From Bifidobacterium callitrichidarum (GTDB taxonomy: Bacteria > Actinomycetota > Actinomycetes > Actinomycetales > Bifidobacteriaceae), in contig NZ_QFFM01000009.1 of NCBI RefSeq assembly GCF_003129905.1, positions 53,194 through 117,193 of the forward strand: a stretch of 64,000 bases of DNA, given 5' to 3'. The notes beneath the pieces are model-generated. The model was given only the letters and a program-made list of their open reading frames with translations. It had not been told where the DNA came from and made no database searches. This document shows, piece after piece, positions 1-8,149 of this stretch. Made by a program: the position numbers and the translations under genes. Position 1 is the first letter of the stretch. Each line of letters starts with the position of its first letter.

Positions 1-463
1 GAACATGCTCATCGCCCTGCAGGCGACCCGCGGCATGTTCAAGCCGATTCCGAAGAAGGAAGCGGACGCCATCGTCGACAAGTACATGAAGGAACTCAAC
101 GTTCGCCCGGCCGATCCGGACCGCCCGATCAAGAACCTCTCCGGTGGTAACCAGCAGAAGGTGCTGATCGGCCGCTGGCTGGCCACGCACCCCGAGCTCC
201 TGATCCTCGACGAGCCGACCCGTGGTATCGATATCGGCGCCAAGGCCGAAATCCAGCAGGTCGTGCTCGACCTGGCCGCCAAGGGCATGGGCGTGGTCTT
301 CATCTCCTCCGAGCTGGAAGAGGTGGTCCGCCTGTCCGACGACATCGAGGTCCTCAAGGATCGCCACAAGATTGCAGAAATCGAAAACGACGACACCGTC
401 TCCCAGGCGACCATCGTCGAAACCATCGCCAACACCAACGTGAACACCGGAAAGGAGGCATGA
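1..463 (+). CDS. fruK: Sugar ABC transporter ATP-binding protein, C-terminal part (FruK-like)
   Basis: Partial gene entering from the left edge; the frame is open to base 2. About 153 residues are visible. They hold the second nucleotide-binding domain of a carbohydrate-uptake ATPase of the RbsA/MglA type: the ABC signature LSGGNQQK, Walker [13 protein letters not shown] and the H-region [14 protein letters not shown]. This protein would energise sugar import through the two permeases that follow. The stop lies 1 nt before the next start, with an AAAGGAGG Shine-Dalgarno inside the 3' end, so translation is coupled. The fructose assignment rests on resemblance to the bifidobacterial FruEKFG system; ribose or another monosaccharide cannot be excluded without the binding-protein gene, which lies outside the window. 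Confidence 0.85.
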   Translation, partial: NMLIALQATRGMFKPIPKKEADAIVDKYMKELNVRPADPDRPIKNLSGGNQQKVLIGRWLATHPELLILDEPTRGIDIGAKAEIQQVVLDLAAKGMGVVFISSELEEVVRLSDDIEVLKDRHKIAEIENDDTVSQATIVETIANTNVNTGKEA

Positions 464-464
464 G

Positions 465-1535
465 ATGGCTGAAAAGGCAAAGGAAGAGGGCAACGCCCTC
501 GTCAAGAAGCTGCTGAGCAACAACCTGACCTGGTCGGTGCTCGCGTTCATCCTCCTGGTCATCGTCTGCACCATCTTCCAGCATGACTTCCTCGCTCTGA
601 GCTGGAACGACAACACCGGCGGCCTGGCCGGCCCGCTGATCACCATGCTGCAGGAATCCGCCCGCTACCTGATGATCGCCACCGGCATGACCCTGGTCAT
701 CTCCACCGCAGGCATCGACCTTTCGGTCGGTTCCGTGATGGCCGTGGCCGGCGCCGCCGCCATGCAGACCCTGTCCCATGGCACCAATGTGTGGGTCTCC
801 ATCCTCATCGCCCTCGCCGTCGGTCTCGCCATCGGCTGCATCAACGGTGCGCTGGTCTCCCTGCTCGGCCTCCAGCCGTTCATCACCACCCTGATCATGA
901 TGCTCGCCGGCCGTGGTATGGCCAAGGTGATCACCTCCGGCCAGAACACGGACGCCTCCGCCGTGGCCGGCAACGAACCGCTCAAGTGGCTCGCCAATGG
1001 CTTCATCCTCGGCATTCCGGCCAACTTCGTGATCGCCCTGGTCATCGTGATCCTCGTCGGCCTGCTGTGCCGCAAGACCGCCATGGGCATGATGATCGAG
1101 GCCGTGGGCATCAACCAGGAAGCCTCCCGCATGACCGGCATCAAGCCGAGGAAGATCCTCTTCCTCGTGTACGCCATCTCCGGCTTCCTCGCGGCCATCG
1201 CCGGCCTGTTCGCCACCGCATCCGTGATGCGCGTGGACGTGGTCAAGACCGGTCAGGACCTCGAGATGTACGCCATCCTGGCAGTCGTTATCGGTGGAAC
1301 CTCGCTGCTCGGCGGCAAGTTCTCTCTCGCCGGCTCCGCTGTCGGCGCCGTGATTATCGCCATGATCCGCAAGACCATCATCACCCTGGGCATCAACGCC
1401 GAGGCCACCCCGGCCTTCTTCGCCATCGTGGTGATCGTGATCTGCGTGATGCAGGCTCCGAAGATTCATAACCTGGGCGCGGAAATGAAGCGTAAGCGCG
1501 CGCTCAAGGCTCAAGCTAAGGCGGTGGCAGCATGA
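465..1535 (+). CDS. fruF: Sugar ABC transporter permease FruF-like
   Basis: A 356-residue integral membrane permease of the RbsC/BPD_transp_2 family. It has a charged N-terminal tail of about 20 residues followed by about 8-10 hydrophobic segments. Family landmarks include GIDLSVGSVMAVAG near residue 85 and a GGTSLLGGKFSLAGSAVGA stretch near residue 280. It should form one half of the membrane channel for a monosaccharide, probably fructose. The start is placed by AAAGGAGG at 451-458. The stop overlaps the next gene (ATGA), giving tight coupling with FruG. The operon reads fruK-fruF-fruG here, with the binding-protein gene expected upstream. Confidence 0.88.
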   Translation: MAEKAKEEGNALVKKLLSNNLTWSVLAFILLVIVCTIFQHDFLALSWNDNTGGLAGPLITMLQESARYLMIATGMTLVISTAGIDLSVGSVMAVAGAAAMQTLSHGTNVWVSILIALAVGLAIGCINGALVSLLGLQPFITTLIMMLAGRGMAKVITSGQNTDASAVAGNEPLKWLANGFILGIPANFVIALVIVILVGLLCRKTAMGMMIEAVGINQEASRMTGIKPRKILFLVYAISGFLAAIAGLFATASVMRVDVVKTGQDLEMYAILAVVIGGTSLLGGKFSLAGSAVGAVIIAMIRKTIITLGINAEATPAFFAIVVIVICVMQAPKIHNLGAEMKRKRALKAQAKAVAA

Positions 1536-2551
1536 CAACAGCTACGGCAAACAAAGTGAAGGCTCCCAAGAAGGGCTTCAAGATCGATCGCCAGATGATT
1601 CCGACCCTCGCGGCCGTGGTGATCTTCATCCTCATGATCATCATGGGCCAGGCGATGTTCGGCACCTACCTGCGCCTCGGTTTCGTCTCCTCCCTGTTCA
1701 TTGACCACGCCTACCTGATCATCCTGGCAGTGGCCATGACCCTGCCGATTCTGACCGGCGGCATCGATCTGTCCGTGGGCGCCATCGTGGCCATCACCGC
1801 AGTGGTCGGCCTCAAGCTCGCCAACGCTGGAGTTCCCTCCGTCCTGGTCATGATCATCATGCTGCTCATCGGCGCCGTGTTCGGCCTGCTGGCCGGCACG
1901 CTGATCGAGGAGTTCAACATGCAGCCGTTCATCGCCACGCTGTCGACGATGTTCCTGGCCCGTGGTCTCGCCTCCATCATCTCCACCGATTCCCTGACCT
2001 TCCCCGACGGAAACAACTTCAACATCATCTCCGCCGAGATCAAGATCATCGATCGCCCGAAGATCTCCCACGATCTGACCATCAACGTCGGCGTGATCAT
2101 CGCCCTGCTCGTGGTGGTGTTCGGCTACATCCTGCTGCACCACACCCGTACCGGCCGCACCATCTACGCCATCGGCGGTTCCCGCTCCTCCGCTGAGCTC
2201 ATGGGTCTGCCGGTCAAGCGCACGCAGTACATCATCTACCTGACCTCTGCCACGCTGGCCGCCCTGGCCTCCATCGTGTACACCGCGAACATCGGTTCCG
2301 CCAAGAACACCGTGGGTGTGGGCTGGGAGCTCGACGCTGTGGCCTCCGTGGTCATCGGCGGCACGATCATCACCGGTGGCTTCGGCTACGTGCTCGGCTC
2401 TGTGCTCGGCGCACTGGTCCGCTCCATCCTCGACCCGCTGACCACCGACCTTGGCGTGCCGGCCGAATGGACCACCATCGTGATCGGCCTCATGATCCTC
2501 GTCTTCGTGGTGCTGCAGCGCGCCGTGATGGCGGTCGGAGAGAAAAAATAG
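1532..2551 (+). CDS. fruG: Sugar ABC transporter permease FruG-like
   Basis: A 339-residue permease of the same RbsC-like family as the preceding gene and probably its heterodimer partner. Conserved features are GGIDLSVGAIVAIT near residue 72 and VVIGGTIITGGFGYVLG near residue 275; hydrophobic segments fill most of the length. The ATG overlaps the upstream stop by 4 nt. It is the last gene of the operon and is followed by two strong hairpins, the second a terminator. The function is inferred as fructose (or related hexose/pentose) uptake. Confidence 0.88.
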   Translation: MTTATANKVKAPKKGFKIDRQMIPTLAAVVIFILMIIMGQAMFGTYLRLGFVSSLFIDHAYLIILAVAMTLPILTGGIDLSVGAIVAITAVVGLKLANAGVPSVLVMIIMLLIGAVFGLLAGTLIEEFNMQPFIATLSTMFLARGLASIISTDSLTFPDGNNFNIISAEIKIIDRPKISHDLTINVGVIIALLVVVFGYILLHHTRTGRTIYAIGGSRSSAELMGLPVKRTQYIIYLTSATLAALASIVYTANIGSAKNTVGVGWELDAVASVVIGGTIITGGFGYVLGSVLGALVRSILDPLTTDLGVPAEWTTIVIGLMILVFVVLQRAVMAVGEKK

Positions 2552-2650
2552 CCGACCATAACCGAAAACCGGCATAACTGAAGAACAACTGAAAAATAAT
2601 TGAATATCGATAACTGAATATGCATAACTGAATAGGCGAGCAGCCTTCCG

Positions 2651-2695
2651 GTTCCGTACGCGGCCGGTCTTCACTGCCGAGACCGGCCGCGGAAC
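2651..2695 (+). terminator. Long GC-rich hairpin downstream of fruG
   Basis: Inverted repeat CGGCCGGTCT/AGACCGGCCG at 2661-2670 and 2680-2689, extended by outer GTTCCG/CGGAAC arms at 2651-2656 and 2690-2695 around a small bulge. No T-run follows, so it may stabilise the 3' end or assist the terminator at 2760. Confidence 0.5.
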
Positions 2696-2759
2696 GAAAC
2701 GGTACGCCACGGGTTGCACGCCACGATTTCCTTTCTCTCTCCTTTTCTTCCTTTCATCG

Positions 2760-2807
2760 CACTTCGGGGCGCGGCCTGGATTTCCGGGTCGCGCCCCGAA
2801 GTGTTTT
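2760..2807 (+). terminator. Rho-independent terminator of the fru operon
   Basis: The arm ACTTCGGGGCGCG (2761-2773) pairs perfectly with CGCGCCCCGAAGT (2790-2802). A further C-G pair closes the stem, and TTTT follows. It lies about 210 nt after the fruG stop. The rest of 2552-3018 shows no convincing gene and presumably holds the promoter of the next gene. Confidence 0.8.
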
Positions 2808-3075
2808 CGGTGTTTATCACGGGTATGCGGGCATGCGGGCTGGGCGTGCTGTACAGTACGTTGCGCGGCGCGGCTTGGGACACGCCGGCCTCCGTATGCG
2901 GGCATCCCGTCGATGACCTAGACTGCGAAGTGGCTATTTTGAACAGCGCGCCAGTAGGCCGGAAGCATATGTCGAAAGTTGCTGAAAACGATCGGCCATT
3001 CGAGCGCGTAGTACCATCATGCCGGTTGGTAAACCTGACATTCCGCTTGTTGACACCGAACGTATGGGGAGCATC

Positions 3076-4563
3076 ATGCCTGAAGCAGAGACGAAACACA
3101 TGAACGCGGGACTTGGATCCGCGGATTCCGAAAGGATTCCGGCCCGACTCATCGGTGCCATCGTGGCCGTGGGCTCGCTGGCCTTCATTGGCATCCTCAC
3201 GGAAACCGTGATGACCGTGCTGTTCCCGGCCCTCATGCGTGAATTCCACGTGGACACCGCCACCGTGCAGTGGATCACCACTATCTACCTGCTGTCCGTG
3301 GCCGCCACCATGCCCATCAGCTCGTTCCTCAAGCGCCGCTTCCGTCTGAAGGCCATCTTCCTCGCGGCCGTAGCGCTTGGACTCGTCGGCTCGCTCATCA
3401 TGATCTTCGCATCGGCCTTCCCGCTCATGATCGTGGCCCGCATCATCCAGGGCGTCGGCTCCGGCATCGCCACGCCGTTGATGATCAACATCATCCTCGA
3501 ACAGTCGCCGCGCTCCAAGATCGGACGACTCATGGGCGTGGGATCGCTGGTGATCACCGTGGCCCCGGCCATCGGCCCCACTGTGGGCGGCGCGGTGACC
3601 AGCGTGCTGCCGTGGCGTGCCATCTTCGTCATCGCGGTCCCGCTCATGCTCATCGCCGCGGTCATCGGCTGCGCCTGCATCGAACAGCGCACGCCCACCG
3701 AAGCCGCCTATCTTGACCCGATTCAACTGGGCTCCATCATCATCGCGCTGGTCGGTCTGGTGCTCGCCCTCAACCAGGGCGGTGTGGCCGTCAGCGCGGC
3801 CGTGAGCGGGGGAGCGGCCATGAAGTCCGGCATCGTGGCCGTCGTGAGCCTGATCATCGGCCTCGGCGCGCTGCTGCTCTTCGCCGTGAGCTCCAAGCGT
3901 GCGTTCTCGCCGTTGCTGCGCCTAGGCATCCTGCGCGATCCGGCCGTGCTGTTGCACGCGCTGGCCTACACGCTGCTGCCGCTCGTGGCCATCGGATACG
4001 GCTACGTGATCACCAACGTGGCCCAGCTTTCGCTCGGTGCCAGCGCGTTCGTTGCCGGCTCGCTGGTGCTGCCCGGTGCCCTGGTGGGCGCCGTGTGCGC
4101 GCCCGTGGGCGGTTGGTTCTACGACAAGTTCGGCGCGGTCAAGCCGATTCTCATCCCGCTCGGTATCGCCATCCTGGGGCCGGTCCTGATGCTGGTCTTC
4201 TCCATGCATCTGACGCCTGCCATGCTGGCCGGCTTCTACTTCGTCTTCGGCTTCTTCTACGCCATCGGCAACGCCAACGTGATGACCAGCGGCCTTTCGG
4301 AAGTGCCCCATCAGTTCCGCCCGGACGGCAACGCCATCTTCAACACCGGCCTGCAGTTCGGCGGTGCGGCCGGCACTGCGCTGTTCTCCACGATTCTCGC
4401 CGTGGCACAGGCCGGCGCTGGCGAGGAGGGCACGCCGCGATTCGCGCACGCCACCGCCGTGGGCGGCGCATGGACGTTCGCCACGATGATCGTGATCTGC
4501 CTGATTGGCTGGGGCTGCCTGGCCACCGCGTTCCACATCCGCGCGCGTCGTTCCTCGCGCTGA
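3076..4563 (+). CDS. MFS drug/proton antiporter, DHA2 (14-TM) type
   Basis: About 495 residues from the chosen start, a typical length for the 14-helix DHA2 family (EmrB/QacA-like). Hydrophobic segments run throughout. Motif A-like loops are degenerate, and the family motif C region is visible as GSLVITVAPAIGPTVGGAV near residue 150. It probably exports toxic organic compounds or metabolites across the cytoplasmic membrane; no substrate can be read from sequence. The start at 3076 is favoured by GGGGAG at 3066-3071; ATGs at 3019, 3064 and 3100 are alternatives. Single gene, preceded by a terminator and followed by an unrelated gene. Confidence 0.8.
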   Translation: MPEAETKHMNAGLGSADSERIPARLIGAIVAVGSLAFIGILTETVMTVLFPALMREFHVDTATVQWITTIYLLSVAATMPISSFLKRRFRLKAIFLAAVALGLVGSLIMIFASAFPLMIVARIIQGVGSGIATPLMINIILEQSPRSKIGRLMGVGSLVITVAPAIGPTVGGAVTSVLPWRAIFVIAVPLMLIAAVIGCACIEQRTPTEAAYLDPIQLGSIIIALVGLVLALNQGGVAVSAAVSGGAAMKSGIVAVVSLIIGLGALLLFAVSSKRAFSPLLRLGILRDPAVLLHALAYTLLPLVAIGYGYVITNVAQLSLGASAFVAGSLVLPGALVGAVCAPVGGWFYDKFGAVKPILIPLGIAILGPVLMLVFSMHLTPAMLAGFYFVFGFFYAIGNANVMTSGLSEVPHQFRPDGNAIFNTGLQFGGAAGTALFSTILAVAQAGAGEEGTPRFAHATAVGGAWTFATMIVICLIGWGCLATAFHIRARRSSR

Positions 4564-4656
4564 TTGGCGGGGTAGGTAGGACTTAGGCGCGTTACAGGCG
4601 GGCGGTGAGCGGACGACAGGTTCCAATATCCGCCCTGCCTCCTAGGTTGGTGAACC

Positions 4657-5643
4657 ATGGGAATCGAGAACACGCATAAGCTGATCGTCAACTGTCTGCC
4701 GCTCAACGAGACCGAACGACAGGCCTTCACCAAGGCCGCACGCGGGGTGCCACAGGAATTCGTGGGCGATGAGTCCCAGCGCGGCGACATGGTGTGGCAT
4801 GCAGTCGTTCCCGAGGAGCTTAAGGCACAGGCCACCGCCGTCATTGGTAATTTCCCGGCCGCCGAGGCCGCGAAGTACACGCGCATCGAATGGTTGCAGA
4901 CCTTCAGCGCCGGCGTGGACGCCTACGTGCGCCCCGGCGTGCTGCCGCGCGGCACCATGGTGACCAACGCCAGCGGTGCATACGGTCGCAGTGTGTCCGA
5001 GCACCTGTTCTCCATGATGTGGTCCCTGATGAAGAACCTCAACCGGTACGCATCCAACCAGCGCGACCATCGCTGGCAGGATGAGGGCTCGGTGCTGAGC
5101 CCGGAAGGCGGCATCGCGCTGATCATCGGAGCCGGTGACATCGGCTCGCACTTCGGTGTGCTGGCACAGGCCGTGGGCATGCGCACATTCGGCGTGCGCC
5201 GTCACGCGGATACCCCGGCCAAGGGTATCGAGAAAATGTACGGGTTCGACCGTCTGGACGCGCTGCTGCCGCTCGCCGACGTCATAGTGTTGGCCGTGCC
5301 GCGCTCCCCGCAAACGCATCATCTGCTGGACGCCGCACGACTGGCTAAGCTCAAGCCCACGGCCATCGTGCTCAATGCCGGCAGGGGAGACGCCATTGAC
5401 GCCGAAGCTCTGGACGCGGCATTGGCTGCGGGGCAGCTGCGTGGCGCCGGTCTGGATGTGACCGAGCCGGAGCCGTTGCCGGCCGAAAGCCCGCTGTGGG
5501 ATGAGCCGCGTTGCCTGATCACGCCGCATGTGGCCGGCGGCAACCACCTAAAGGAGACCTCCGAGCAGATCATCCGCATCGCGCTGGCCAATGTGTCGCG
5601 CTACGCCAAGCATCAGGAGCTCATCAACCTGGTCGGCCGGTGA
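4657..5643 (+). CDS. D-isomer-specific 2-hydroxyacid dehydrogenase family protein
   Basis: A 328-residue protein of the phosphoglycerate dehydrogenase/2-hydroxyacid dehydrogenase family. The NAD(P)-binding motif is IIGAGDIGSHFG near residue 152. The family signature is LKPTAIVLNAGRGDAID near residue 232, followed by the catalytic Glu region DVTEPEPLPAESPLWD and the catalytic His in ITPHVAGG. It should reduce or oxidise a 2-keto/2-hydroxy acid in the cytosol; the substrate is unknown. There is no clear Shine-Dalgarno. Instead TAGGTT at 4643-4648 lies 8 nt before the ATG, suggesting a leaderless mRNA. Confidence 0.82.
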   Translation: MGIENTHKLIVNCLPLNETERQAFTKAARGVPQEFVGDESQRGDMVWHAVVPEELKAQATAVIGNFPAAEAAKYTRIEWLQTFSAGVDAYVRPGVLPRGTMVTNASGAYGRSVSEHLFSMMWSLMKNLNRYASNQRDHRWQDEGSVLSPEGGIALIIGAGDIGSHFGVLAQAVGMRTFGVRRHADTPAKGIEKMYGFDRLDALLPLADVIVLAVPRSPQTHHLLDAARLAKLKPTAIVLNAGRGDAIDAEALDAALAAGQLRGAGLDVTEPEPLPAESPLWDEPRCLITPHVAGGNHLKETSEQIIRIALANVSRYAKHQELINLVGR

Positions 5644-5776
5644 AGCGCTGAATTGGATTGAGGTGTGCCTGATTTTTGAGAGGTTTGGGGTGCGCGGCGT
5701 GTTAAGGTGCGCTCGAAGCTCGCCGATTCTACCCTGCGGCGTCAATCTTGGCTTACCAGAGCCAAGGGGGAAAGGA

Positions 5777-5798
5777 TGCGCGACGCCGTTGTCGCGCA
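5777..5798. other. Hairpin between convergent genes
   Basis: TGCGCGAC (5777-5784) and GTCGCGCA (5791-5798) form an 8-bp stem between the convergent dehydrogenase gene and the small gene at 5868-6287. Neither side has a clear T-run, so use as a bidirectional terminator is only a suggestion. A smaller hairpin (CTTGGCT/AGCCAAG) lies just upstream. Confidence 0.35.
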
Positions 5799-5867
5799 CC
5801 TTCACGCTCCGTGATTGAGCCGGCTGCAGCAATGGCTGAGTCGGTCACTTATCGATTTACCAGCATC

Positions 5868-6287
5868 TCACCACTTGTTGGCGCCGGTGCCTTCGAAGTC
5901 CACCTTGAAACCGCGCTGGTAGTGCAGGAACATGGCGGCACCGTAACGATCGACCGGGCGGTGAGTGAACAGCATACGAATGGCGAACGCGGTCTGCACG
6001 TCCTCCGGCAGGGCTAGGAAGGCCTTGTGGGCATCCCAGTACGGAGTCGTGGTGATGGCGGCGTCCGGCACGTAGGCGTAGCCGTAACCATCGTCGTTCA
6101 CGTAACCCATAAACGGCAGGTCCCATGCGTTGTGGTTGGTCAGCTGCTGCTTGAAGTACTCCACTTCCTGCAGGGCCTCATCGCTGATGCCGAAGCTCTT
6201 GGCCACGGAGTTGGCCTTGGCCGTCTTGTCCTCAGGGGTCTTGCCGAACATATCAGGATCGACGACGATGACTTTTTCTTCCGCCAT
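5868..6287 (-). CDS. Small hypothetical protein (139 aa)
   Basis: Unrecognised soluble protein of 139 residues, starting MAEEKVIVVDPDMFGK and ending in GTGANKW. It has no signal peptide, membrane segment or cysteine, and is acidic to neutral with many aromatic residues (GYVNDDGYGYAYVPD near residue 65). The start at 6287 is supported by GAAAGGAA just upstream; an earlier ATG at 6302 would add five residues without a ribosome site. It is monocistronic and convergent with the upstream dehydrogenase gene. Function unknown; codon use and an intact frame argue it is real. Confidence 0.7.
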   Translation of the reverse strand: MAEEKVIVVDPDMFGKTPEDKTAKANSVAKSFGISDEALQEVEYFKQQLTNHNAWDLPFMGYVNDDGYGYAYVPDAAITTTPYWDAHKAFLALPEDVQTAFAIRMLFTHRPVDRYGAAMFLHYQRGFKVDFEGTGANKW

Positions 6288-6587
6288 GGTTATTCCTTTC
6301 ATGGATGACGACCTTGGGTGGGTCGCCCGCGGATATGATATTCCGATGATGTTCGTTTAAAAGGTCAAACGCACACCATGTGCCTGCCGTTCAAGGGGAG
6401 GCATTGCGCACATTGGCTTGTGCTGGTTCCTAAGCGTAACACGGAAAATATTGGAATAAAGCCGATTTATGAAGTATTAACCCAACAGTAACGGTGTTGG
6501 AAGGTTCTGTCCCGGTGTGTCTACGTCTGTTCATTTGGGATATAAAACGAACATTTGGAATGTGCGATTTTGCGGTGAATCGGACAA

Positions 6588-6625
6588 CAAAAACGGTCAT
6601 GGACATCACAGTGAGTCCATGACCG
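6588..6625 (-). terminator. Terminator of the TM2-domain gene
   Basis: CGGTCATGGAC (6594-6604) pairs perfectly with GTCCATGACCG (6615-6625). On the minus strand the stem is followed by TTTTTGTTG, a good intrinsic terminator about 130 nt after the stop of the gene ending at 6756. The rest of 6288-6755 shows no gene. Confidence 0.75.
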
Positions 6626-6755
6626 GCGTGTCGCATTGCGTGCGAGTGGTCTCTTTGATGGCCGGGCATAATCCAGCGGAAGCCGTTCGTGCGGGGGATG
6701 CCCGTCGATGGTCGTGTACCGACCCCTGCGGGCAATCATCGCTACAGATTAGCGG

Positions 6756-7517
6756 CTAGTCCGTGAGTTCCTGACCGTTGGCGTCCTTGTGCCACGGCGA
6801 ACCATACTGGCTGGAGATGATGAGAATACCTTCGACCAGACCCCAGATGGCGGCCGCAATCGGGCCCAGACCGAGCAGAATCCAGCCGACCAGCGTGAGC
6901 AGCAGCTGCGCCACGGCCTTGCCCGTGTAGCCCAGATAGAAGTTGTGCACGCCCAGGGAGCCAAGGAAGATGCCGAGCAGACCGGCCGCCATCTTGGACT
7001 TGGTGGAGTAACCGGCGGCGGGATACTGCGGCGCGCCATACGGAGGCTGCGGCTGGGTGTACGGGTTGGCGGGCTGGGCATATTGCGGTTGCGCGTACTG
7101 TGGCTGCTGTCCATAGGCGCCGGGTGTCTGTTGGGTGTACTGGGGCTGCGCGTAGGGATTCGGGTTTTGGCCGTAGCCCTGTGCGTCGGGCGCGGGCTGC
7201 TGGTAGCCGTTCGGTGCGGTCGACTGACCGTAGCCCTGCGGAGGCTGCTGTCCGTAAGCCGGCTGGCCGTAGGCATTGGCCGCGTTGGTCTGCGGGGCGT
7301 ACTCGCCGGAGGGCTGTCCGTAAGCTCCCGGCTGGCTGTAGGCGCTGGCTTGCGGAGTGTACTCGCTGCCGGTCTGACCGTAGATTGGCTGTTGCGGGGC
7401 GGCGTATCCGGTCTGCGACTGACTGGTCGGGGTGCCGTATGCCGCATTCTGCGAAGCATCGGGCTGAGGCTGGTTTTCCGGACTGGCCGGAATGTACGGT
7501 TGCTGGTTGTCGCTCAT
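6756..7517 (-). CDS. TM2-domain membrane protein with long Gln/Pro/Tyr-rich N-terminus
   Basis: About 253 residues. The first 165 or so are low complexity, rich in Q, P, Y, A and G, with repeats such as YGQP, YAQPQ and PYTQPQ. The rest is a TM2 domain: a Lys-containing segment [29 protein letters not shown] followed by a second hydrophobic stretch [24 protein letters not shown]2 proteins have two membrane helices joined by a short turn; the role in bacteria is not established. The start at 7517 is set by AAGGGA upstream. A disordered tail plus membrane domain recurs in the unrelated gene at 61695-62450. Confidence 0.82.
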   Translation of the reverse strand: MSDNQQPYIPASPENQPQPDASQNAAYGTPTSQSQTGYAAPQQPIYGQTGSEYTPQASAYSQPGAYGQPSGEYAPQTNAANAYGQPAYGQQPPQGYGQSTAPNGYQQPAPDAQGYGQNPNPYAQPQYTQQTPGAYGQQPQYAQPQYAQPANPYTQPQPPYGAPQYPAAGYSTKSKMAAGLLGIFLGSLGVHNFYLGYTGKAVAQLLLTLVGWILLGLGPIAAAIWGLVEGILIISSQYGSPWHKDANGQELTD

Positions 7518-7621
7518 CGTTGGGTCCCTTCTCTGGTCGAACGGCGTCGGGCCGTTGCTGTTCACCATCTTCTCACGTTTTGCCAAAGAGCGGAACCGTG
7601 CGGGCCGCGCCGGAAACAAAA

Positions 7622-7644
7622 AGGCTTCCCGGTTTGGGAAGCCT
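7622..7644 (-). terminator. Terminator of the yhbY gene
   Basis: AGGCTTCCC (7622-7630) and GGGAAGCCT (7636-7644) form a perfect 9-bp stem. On the minus strand it is followed by TTTTGTTTCC, directly after the stop of the gene ending at 7655. Confidence 0.8.
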
Positions 7645-7654
7645 GAAGGACTGT

Positions 7655-7960
7655 CTACTCGCGCACGAGCTTGATGTGCTCCACATCCTTGCGCTGGGAG
7701 CGGCGGTAGATCACGAAGCGGTTGCCGATCGACTGCACCACTTCGGCGTTCAGCTGCTCGGCCAGCTGCTCGGCCGCTTCCTTGGCGGTCAGGCCGGAGC
7801 CGTCCTGCACGGCGCACTTGATGAGCTCGTGCTTCTCGATGGTTTCGTCGGCCTGCTTGATGGCCGCCTCGGTCAGGTCGTTCTTGCCCACGTAGAACAG
7901 GGGCTTTAGGGAGTTGGCCAGCGCGCGCAGCTGCTTGATTTGCTTTTTGGTCAATGCCAT
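7655..7960 (-). CDS. yhbY: YhbY/CRS1-family RNA-binding protein
   Basis: A 101-residue single-domain protein of the CRS1-YhbY family, beginning [38 protein letters not shown]. The family motif region, the GKNDLTEA loop and the later KCAVQDGS and GNRFVIYR segments are all present. Known members bind ribosomal precursors (assembly of the large or small subunit); the same role is inferred here. The start is placed by TAAGGAATT before the ATG. It is apparently monocistronic, with its own terminator. Confidence 0.9.
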   Translation of the reverse strand: MALTKKQIKQLRALANSLKPLFYVGKNDLTEAAIKQADETIEKHELIKCAVQDGSGLTAKEAAEQLAEQLNAEVVQSIGNRFVIYRRSQRKDVEHIKLVRE

Positions 7961-8052
7961 GGGAATTCCTTACGTTTCGATAACCCCAACAGCATACCCG
8001 CCGGGCGCGTCATGCGGACCGGGTTATCAGGATGAGCTGTTTCTCGGCATCG

Positions 8053-8076
8053 GATTTGCGGGCTATGCCGCAAATC
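8053..8076 (-). terminator. Hairpin downstream of the ECF transporter gene
   Basis: GATTTGCGG (8053-8061) and CCGCAAATC (8068-8076) form a perfect 9-bp stem with a 6-nt loop, about 75 nt after the stop of the minus-strand gene ending at 8150. No strong T-run follows. Confidence 0.45.
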
Positions 8077-8149
8077 ACGGAATCACTTGCCGGCACTGCC
8101 GCCCCCTGTCTTGTAATGAGAGCCGGGATTGCTTTCTGGAACGAGACTC

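Noticed and set aside
354..1538. Long open frame on the minus strand across fruF (394 codons), and similar His/Asp/Gly-rich frames opposite most genes
   Set aside because: They are antisense shadows of high-GC genes. Translations are rich in His, Arg, Gly and Asp with no domain, and the opposite strand holds clear genes with ribosome sites.
2714..3103. 129-codon frame in the fruG-MFS intergenic region
   Set aside because: It runs through the strong terminator at 2760-2807 and overlaps the MFS start in another frame; no ribosome site and no recognisable protein.
5700..5867. Possible tRNA or small RNA in the hairpin-rich gap
   Set aside because: No T-arm GGTTCGA-like block or acceptor stem could be assembled; only two small hairpins are supported.
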